Source: Acidobacteriota bacterium (GTDB taxonomy: Bacteria > Acidobacteriota > Holophagae > Acanthopleuribacterales > Acanthopleuribacteraceae). Taken from it: a DNA stretch of 64,000 nucleotides. The position numbers were made by a program, and so were the translations under genes. Positions 59,600 to 64,000 of the stretch are shown one piece after another. The notes under the pieces are model-generated. The model searched no databases, was not told the origin of the DNA, and was given only the letters and a program-made list of their open reading frames with translations. Position 1 is the first letter of the stretch. Each line of letters starts with the position of its first letter. The stretch covers positions 17,838-81,837 of the forward strand of contig JASJCB010000025.1 of assembly GCA_030066195.1 (NCBI GenBank), in the 5' to 3' direction.

Positions 59600-61546
59600 A
59601 TGTTCAAGCCTTTATCGTTACTCATATTGCTGATGTTCTGCCTGACCGGCTACAAGGCCGCCGACATAAATAGTCCATCCACCAACGTAAACCAGTCTGC
59701 GCCGGACCACCGGGCCGCTTCGCGCATGACCGCGGTGAGTCGGTCCAATACCTGGCGTACCGGACATTGGAGGGACTGGAAGCCTTCCGGTAGCGTAAGT
59801 TACGTCATCAGTGATTTCGATATTTTAGAAACCTTCGACATTACCGATCCGGCAAATCCCAGGAAAACCGATCAACTCTACCTCCAGGTAGCCTTCCTGG
59901 ATTGGACCGCGGGCGGCGGTCACGCCTTCCTGGGAACCGAGGCGGGCGTCATCGTCTACGAAACCGATATGGCCGGCAAGCTGAGGAAAGTAGGACGGTT
60001 CGGTCACGATATCGAATGTCGCTATGTTTCCTTTGACGACAACCTGTTGTTTCTATCCGACGATTTCGAAACATCCATTTTCGACATTACCAATATCGCC
60101 GCACCGCAATTGCTGACCGTGATGCCCGCCAGACACCGGGATTTCAAGGTAGAAGGCACTTTGGGCGTGGGTCTCCAAGGCAATTTCTGGGTAACCTACG
60201 ACATGACCGACCTGAGCAATCCCGTTTTCGGCAATATTATTATATCGCCGGGGCAGTTGGAACTGGTGGGCAATACGGCCTATGTGGATAACGGTTCAGT
60301 GTACATCTATGACCTTACCGAATATGATAATCCGGTGAGTTCGGATTTTCCCGGAGGTGTCACCGGCTGGAGCATGGCGGCAATGGGGAACCGACTCTAT
60401 CGCAGAGGTTCATCCAGCATAGAAGTTCTAGATATCACCGATCCGGCTTCCATTACCGCCACGGTTTCGGGGCTGACCAATGTCAATCAAGGGGACATGG
60501 TTGCTCAGGACGGTTTCTTATTCATCTCCAGTTTCGATCGTCTTACCGTGCTTTCCCTGGCCGATCCCGACAATCCGGTGCGGGTTTACGATCACAGCAA
60601 CGGCGACTTGACCTATGTGTCCAGGGACGACGGTCAGGCGTTGGTTTCCATGGAAAACGAGCGCTTGTATGTGTTGGATGTGTCGTCCGGGAATAAAATT
60701 GAAGAGAAGGCATCTTTCGCGATTGACGGCGCGACCATCGCCGAAACCTTCATCCAATCGGGAACAGCTTACCTGGCCGATCTGGATCACGGCCTGCGCA
60801 TTTTCGACATCAGCGATCCGGCCATGATCCAAGAACTGGGAGATGTGCCCTTGACGTTGCCGGGACCCCGTCATGTGCAAGTTGCCGACGGCTTTGCCTA
60901 CCTGATCCATTCAATGGACCGCATCTCCATCGTCAATGTTCAGGGCGCTCGGGCTTTTGTTACGGAAATCGTCCTGCCCTCGGATGATGTTCGCAACTTG
61001 ATCGTGCGTGACGGTGTGGGTTATATCGTGGGCGCCTCCGGTCTTCATACCTACGACCTCAGCAATCCCGCCGCGCCCGCCTTCATCACCACCCTACCCG
61101 ATGCCGCGGGTTTTAACGACCTGGCCCTCAAAGGGAATACGCTTTATGTTTCTACACCTTCCGATATCAAGGTCATCGATGTTACCGACCCGGCTATGCC
61201 GATGGTGGTGAATACCTACACCAACTTTGACGAAAACACCAACCTGGCGGTGACGAACGATTGGCTGGTCAACGGCTACCAGAGAAAGGGTGTAGAATTC
61301 ATCGACATTTCAAACCCGACCCAGCCCGTCTTTCAGTCTTCCATTGCCCGGAGCAGGACGATGTATCCTGCCGCCGACGATAACGACGTGTTGTTGGGTT
61401 TCGAAAACGGTCCCGAGGTAGGCAGGCATCACTCATACTGCCTCTGGACGGAAGACGCCGGTTTCCAACAGGCCGTCCAGGACTGGCCCGCTCAAACAAA
61501 CCTGGCGGACCTGATTCAAACGACCACTCAGCCTTGTCCTGAATAA
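59600..61546 (+). CDS. Secreted LVIVD-repeat beta-propeller protein
   Basis: 648 residues from the ATG at 59600, with ggag seven bases upstream; a longer frame starts at 59570. The signal peptide is MFKPLSLLILLMFCLTGYKA. The body consists of LVIVD-type repeats, each with a Leu/Val-x-Val-(Phe/Leu)-Asp-(Ile/Val) strand and S-D/N-P turn: FDILETFDITDPANPRKT, TSIFDITNIAAPQLL, IEVLDITDPASITA, LTVLSLADPDNPVRV, LRIFDISDPAMIQE, IKVIDVTDPAMPMVV and VEFIDISNPTQPVFQ. It forms one or two propellers on the cell surface or outside. Such proteins are abundant in secretomes of large-genome bacteria; ligands are unknown. A clear terminator follows. Confidence 0.85.
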   Translation: MFKPLSLLILLMFCLTGYKAADINSPSTNVNQSAPDHRAASRMTAVSRSNTWRTGHWRDWKPSGSVSYVISDFDILETFDITDPANPRKTDQLYLQVAFLDWTAGGGHAFLGTEAGVIVYETDMAGKLRKVGRFGHDIECRYVSFDDNLLFLSDDFETSIFDITNIAAPQLLTVMPARHRDFKVEGTLGVGLQGNFWVTYDMTDLSNPVFGNIIISPGQLELVGNTAYVDNGSVYIYDLTEYDNPVSSDFPGGVTGWSMAAMGNRLYRRGSSSIEVLDITDPASITATVSGLTNVNQGDMVAQDGFLFISSFDRLTVLSLADPDNPVRVYDHSNGDLTYVSRDDGQALVSMENERLYVLDVSSGNKIEEKASFAIDGATIAETFIQSGTAYLADLDHGLRIFDISDPAMIQELGDVPLTLPGPRHVQVADGFAYLIHSMDRISIVNVQGARAFVTEIVLPSDDVRNLIVRDGVGYIVGASGLHTYDLSNPAAPAFITTLPDAAGFNDLALKGNTLYVSTPSDIKVIDVTDPAMPMVVNTYTNFDENTNLAVTNDWLVNGYQRKGVEFIDISNPTQPVFQSSIARSRTMYPAADDNDVLLGFENGPEVGRHHSYCLWTEDAGFQQAVQDWPAQTNLADLIQTTTQPCPE

Positions 61547-61551
61547 GTAAT

Positions 61552-61585
61552 GAAAGGCCCGGCTCAGTCGGGCCTTTCAACTTGA
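61552..61585 (+). terminator. Rho-independent terminator after the LVIVD protein gene
   Basis: A 10-bp stem (gaaaggcccg / cgggcctttc) with loop gctcagt sits five bases after the stop codon, followed by aacttgattc; the T-run is poor but the stem is strong. Confidence 0.7.
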
Positions 61586-61713
61586 TTCATCCCCCGCTTC
61601 ATCCATCTGCGCCCACATCGCGAGACGCAAAACGAGAAATTTTGCGTCCGAATCGGCCTCTTTCCGTTATATGGTTGAGATCGAGCAAACGATCCACTCA
61701 CAAGGAGGACGAC

Positions 61714-62220
61714 ATGACCACCCCCACGCCGAACACCTTCGCCGGACCCGCCCGCTTTCACCTGGCTTTGCATGTAGCGGATCTGGACGCTTCCGTTGCT
61801 TTCTACACTGAAGTTTTCGACCACGGTCCGACCAAACTGCGCGATGATTACGCCAAGTTCGAAGCCGAACTGCCGTCGCTGAACCTGACCATGGAGAAGG
61901 TCGACAGCACGCGTACCAAAGGCGGAACCCTCTCCCACATGGGCATCCAATTACAGAACACCGAACTCCTGGCTGCTCAGCGTGAGCGCCTGTCCGCCAA
62001 AGGATTGATCGCCTATGAGGAAAAGGATACCGACTGCTGCTACGCCCGCCAGGAGAAGTTCTGGCTAACCGATCCCGATGGGAATATGGTGGAGTTCTTC
62101 GTGGTCCTGGGCGAGGGCACGGTCAGGCCCAACCAGGGCGCCATGTCGAAGGCGGGCGTTTGCTGTGCCGCGCCGGAAGAGGCCGCACCGGCGAAACAGG
62201 AATCCTGCTGTCCGGGGTGA
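61714..62220 (+). CDS. arsI: ArsI/CadI-type vicinal-oxygen-chelate protein, probable C-As lyase
   Basis: 168 residues from the ATG at 61714, with AAGGAGG five bases upstream. RFHLALHVADLDASVAFYTE and LNLTMEKVD, then LSHMGIQLQNTELL, DTDCCYARQEKFWLTDPDG and NMVEFFVVL match ArsI, which cleaves the carbon-arsenic bond of trivalent organoarsenicals with Fe(II). The vicinal Cys pair in CCYA is the arsenic-binding site; His in FHLALHV, His in SHMG and Glu in VEFF are the metal ligands. An extra C-terminal tail has two more Cys pairs (GVCCAAP, ESCCPG). The sigma factor gene starts two bases after its stop. No ArsR gene is adjacent. Confidence 0.85.
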   Translation: MTTPTPNTFAGPARFHLALHVADLDASVAFYTEVFDHGPTKLRDDYAKFEAELPSLNLTMEKVDSTRTKGGTLSHMGIQLQNTELLAAQRERLSAKGLIAYEEKDTDCCYARQEKFWLTDPDGNMVEFFVVLGEGTVRPNQGAMSKAGVCCAAPEEAAPAKQESCCPG

Positions 62221-62222
62221 TC

Positions 62223-62792
62223 ATGGACACGGAAGCGGTCTGGGCCGACTTCGGCAACACGCTGCACAACTACATCGCACGTAAGGTTCCTGATCCGGGA
62301 GATGTTGAGGATCTCTTGCAGGAAACCTTTCTCCGCGTCCACCATCACGGCATCCCTGAAGGGCGCAATCCCGCGCCCTGGCTCTTCACCGTTGTCCGCA
62401 ACCTGATCACCGATTACCGGCGGAAACATTCCTCGCGCCCCGTTCCCCTGGAGGTGGAGCAACCGGACTACGATCGCTTCGAGGTCCGAGAATCGGAACA
62501 GATCGCCGCCGGTTGGCTGCATGGTTTCGCAGCAGCCATCCCGCCCAAATATGGAGAAGCGGTCAGGCTGGCAGACCTGGAGGGCAAGAGCATGCAGGAG
62601 GTGGCCGACGCGCTGGGCCTCTCGGTTTCCGGCGCCAAGTCTCGGGTCCAGCGCGGACGCAAACTGCTTGCGAAAGAACTGATGGAATGTTGCACCTTCC
62701 AAATGGACCATCAGGGCCGCGTCCAAAGCTGGCAACGCAACGACTGCCCGGGCTGCACGATTCCCGACAACGGAAAATCGAACCGGGTGTAG
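62223..62792 (+). CDS. sigZ: ECF sigma factor, SigZ-like with C-terminal Cys motif
   Basis: 189 residues from the ATG at 62223, two bases after the arsI stop, so probably translationally coupled. Region 2 reads DVEDLLQETFLRVHHHG and NPAPWLFTVVRNLITDYRR; region 4 reads IPPKYGEAVRLADLEGKSMQ, EVADALGLSVSGAKSRVQRG and RKLLAKEL. The C-terminal extension CCTFQMDHQGRVQSWQ followed by CPGC is the Cys motif seen in SigZ-type factors. The Cys residues may bind arsenic or another thiophilic metal and so sense it directly (inference). The pairing with an ArsI-type gene supports a metal-stress role. Confidence 0.88.
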   Translation: MDTEAVWADFGNTLHNYIARKVPDPGDVEDLLQETFLRVHHHGIPEGRNPAPWLFTVVRNLITDYRRKHSSRPVPLEVEQPDYDRFEVRESEQIAAGWLHGFAAAIPPKYGEAVRLADLEGKSMQEVADALGLSVSGAKSRVQRGRKLLAKELMECCTFQMDHQGRVQSWQRNDCPGCTIPDNGKSNRV

Positions 62793-62901
62793 ATCCGAAC
62801 ACGGGAAGCCGTTCTCCAATCATCCAAGGTGTGAGACCGTACCGTTGATTTCCCAACCACCCTCCTCCGGCATCCTGATATGATGATCACGGGAGGCTGA
62901 T

Positions 62902-64000
62902 TTGGTACGGCGAATTCCTCTAGGCATTTCCGACTTTAAAGAGTTACGCACGGAAAATTATTACTTCGTAGATAAGTCCATGCTTATCGCCGATATCATG
63001 CAAAGCGGCGCCAAGGTAATCCTGCTGCCGCGACCCAGACGGTTCGGCAAAACACTCAATATGTCCATGCTGCAATACTTCTTCGACGACAGCGACCCGA
63101 CCAATGCCGATCTGTTCAACGGCCTGGCTGTTTGCGGGCAACAGGATGTCATGACCCGCCGGGGTCAGTACCCTACAGTCTTCATAACCTTTAAAGATGT
63201 GAAGTACGAAACCTTCGAGAAATGCAGACGCGCCATGGCCAAAATATTGGGGAAACTATTCCTGGCCCATGATGAGGTCATCCGTCGCGCTGAACCCAGG
63301 GGCGTCGACAAAACCTCCGTCGATCAGATTCAGGCCGGGACTGCCGACGGCATCGACCTCCAGGACGCCCTGGCCCTGCTCACCGAACTGATTCACCGGG
63401 GTGTCGGCAAAAAACCCATCGTGCTGGTTGATGAATACGATGCCCCTATTCATGCCGGTTTGCGCTATGGGTATTACGACCGGATCATCGGATTTATGCG
63501 CAACTTGCTCAGCGGTGGTTTCAAGGATAACAGTCATTTGGAAAAGGGCGTCTTGACCGGTATCCTGCGCGTGGCCAAGGAATCGATCTTCTCCGGCTTC
63601 AACAATCTGAGCGTGTCGACCATATTGGAAGAGGAATTCTCGAACCATTTCGGATTCACGGAAGAGGAGGTCACCGGCGTCCTCGATGATTTTGAACTGT
63701 CATATAAGAAAGAAGAGGTTCGCAACTGGTACAACGGCTATCGCTTCGGTTCCCATACGATCTATAACCCCTGGTCCATCATGCAATACACCCACCACGC
63801 CAGGTTTCCAAATGCAACGGCCGGCGCTTATTGGGTGAATACAAGCGATAACCGCATGATTCGCGATCTGGCCTTAAGCGACGACGGCATTCTGAAGGAA
63901 GATTTGGAAATGCTTCTGCGCGGCGACCCGGTGCACAAGGAACTGGAAACCAATATCGTTTTGGAAAACATGACGGGCGGGGCCGTATGGAGCCTGCTGA
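62902..64000 (+). CDS. AAA-ATPase-like protein (PF09820/DUF1703 type), partial at window end
   Basis: At least 366 codons, open to the window edge. The start is a TTG at 62902 with GGGAGG five bases upstream; the family opens the same way (RRIPLGISDFKELRTENYYF), which supports it. Walker A is LLPRPRRFGKTLNMSML and Walker B is PIVLVDEYDAPIHAG. Later blocks (VLTGILRVAKESIFSGFNNL, YNPWSIMQY, YWVNTSDN) are standard for this family, whose members usually end in a PD-(D/E)XK_9 nuclease domain; that part would lie beyond 64000. These proteins are very common in Bacteroidetes and anaerobes, often in many copies, with no settled role. Confidence 0.88.
   Translation, partial: MVRRIPLGISDFKELRTENYYFVDKSMLIADIMQSGAKVILLPRPRRFGKTLNMSMLQYFFDDSDPTNADLFNGLAVCGQQDVMTRRGQYPTVFITFKDVKYETFEKCRRAMAKILGKLFLAHDEVIRRAEPRGVDKTSVDQIQAGTADGIDLQDALALLTELIHRGVGKKPIVLVDEYDAPIHAGLRYGYYDRIIGFMRNLLSGGFKDNSHLEKGVLTGILRVAKESIFSGFNNLSVSTILEEEFSNHFGFTEEEVTGVLDDFELSYKKEEVRNWYNGYRFGSHTIYNPWSIMQYTHHARFPNATAGAYWVNTSDNRMIRDLALSDDGILKEDLEMLLRGDPVHKELETNIVLENMTGGAVWSLL

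Overview
The window looks like chromosomal DNA of a free-living, moderately GC-rich Gram-negative bacterium, most likely an acidobacterium. This placement is inference only, because there is no rRNA or other phylogenetic marker beyond ribosomal protein L31. The supporting gene content is a short ECF sigma factor of the Sig-70_X6 type next to a Ser/Thr kinase with a TPR-like tail, a sensor kinase with a two-component-regulator propeller, squalene-hopene-cyclase-like enzymes, and many secreted beta-propeller and beta-helix proteins. No tRNA, rRNA or CRISPR array was found.

Layout. 0.1-5.5 kb: an EVE-nuclease fusion (probable modification-dependent restriction), a truncated RAYT transposase, a repeat-bearing protein, and a DUF2141-SDR operon with a visible promoter and operator-like repeats. 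5.7-21.4 kb, minus strand: a secreted protein, a 12.9-kb four-module NRPS with a TubC-type N-terminal docking domain and no thioesterase, an array of palindromes at about 42-bp spacing, and two tandem micro-ORFs (20 and 19 codons) with strong ribosome binding sites. 22-25 kb: an AT-rich lipoprotein gene and an ATPase-nuclease fusion. 25.7-35 kb: housekeeping and signalling genes (trxB, rpmE2, tatD, GGDEF/EAL protein, glycosyltransferase, ECF sigma plus Ser/Thr kinase), and a 22-codon membrane micro-ORF.

34.7-44.8 kb holds the most coherent unusual system. A tightly packed minus-strand operon encodes a glycine-cleavage-H-like lipoyl carrier, a CobW-type GTPase, a 4Fe-4S protein, a DUF116-polyprenyl synthase fusion, a prenyltransferase-like single toroid, a squalene-hopene-cyclase-like class II cyclase and a DCC thiol-redox protein. 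Transcribed divergently are a cysteine desulfurase and a radical SAM protein. Together they suggest a terpenoid pathway linked to Fe-S/sulfur chemistry and a lipoyl-type carrier. The genes are seen; the pathway is inference.

45-64 kb: isoaspartyl dipeptidase, a second palindrome array with the same spacing, SixA, and two gene pairs in which a small secreted Cys-rich peptide precedes a beta-propeller protein (one a histidine kinase, one a 6-bladed propeller). Also present are an S9 peptidase, two copies of a MITE-like element of about 180 bp, inverted repeat clusters around a beta-helix gene, and an ATPase pair behind four exactly spaced 28-bp operator-like repeats. The window closes with an LVIVD propeller, a coupled ArsI-SigZ pair and an AAA-ATPase-like gene that runs off the end.
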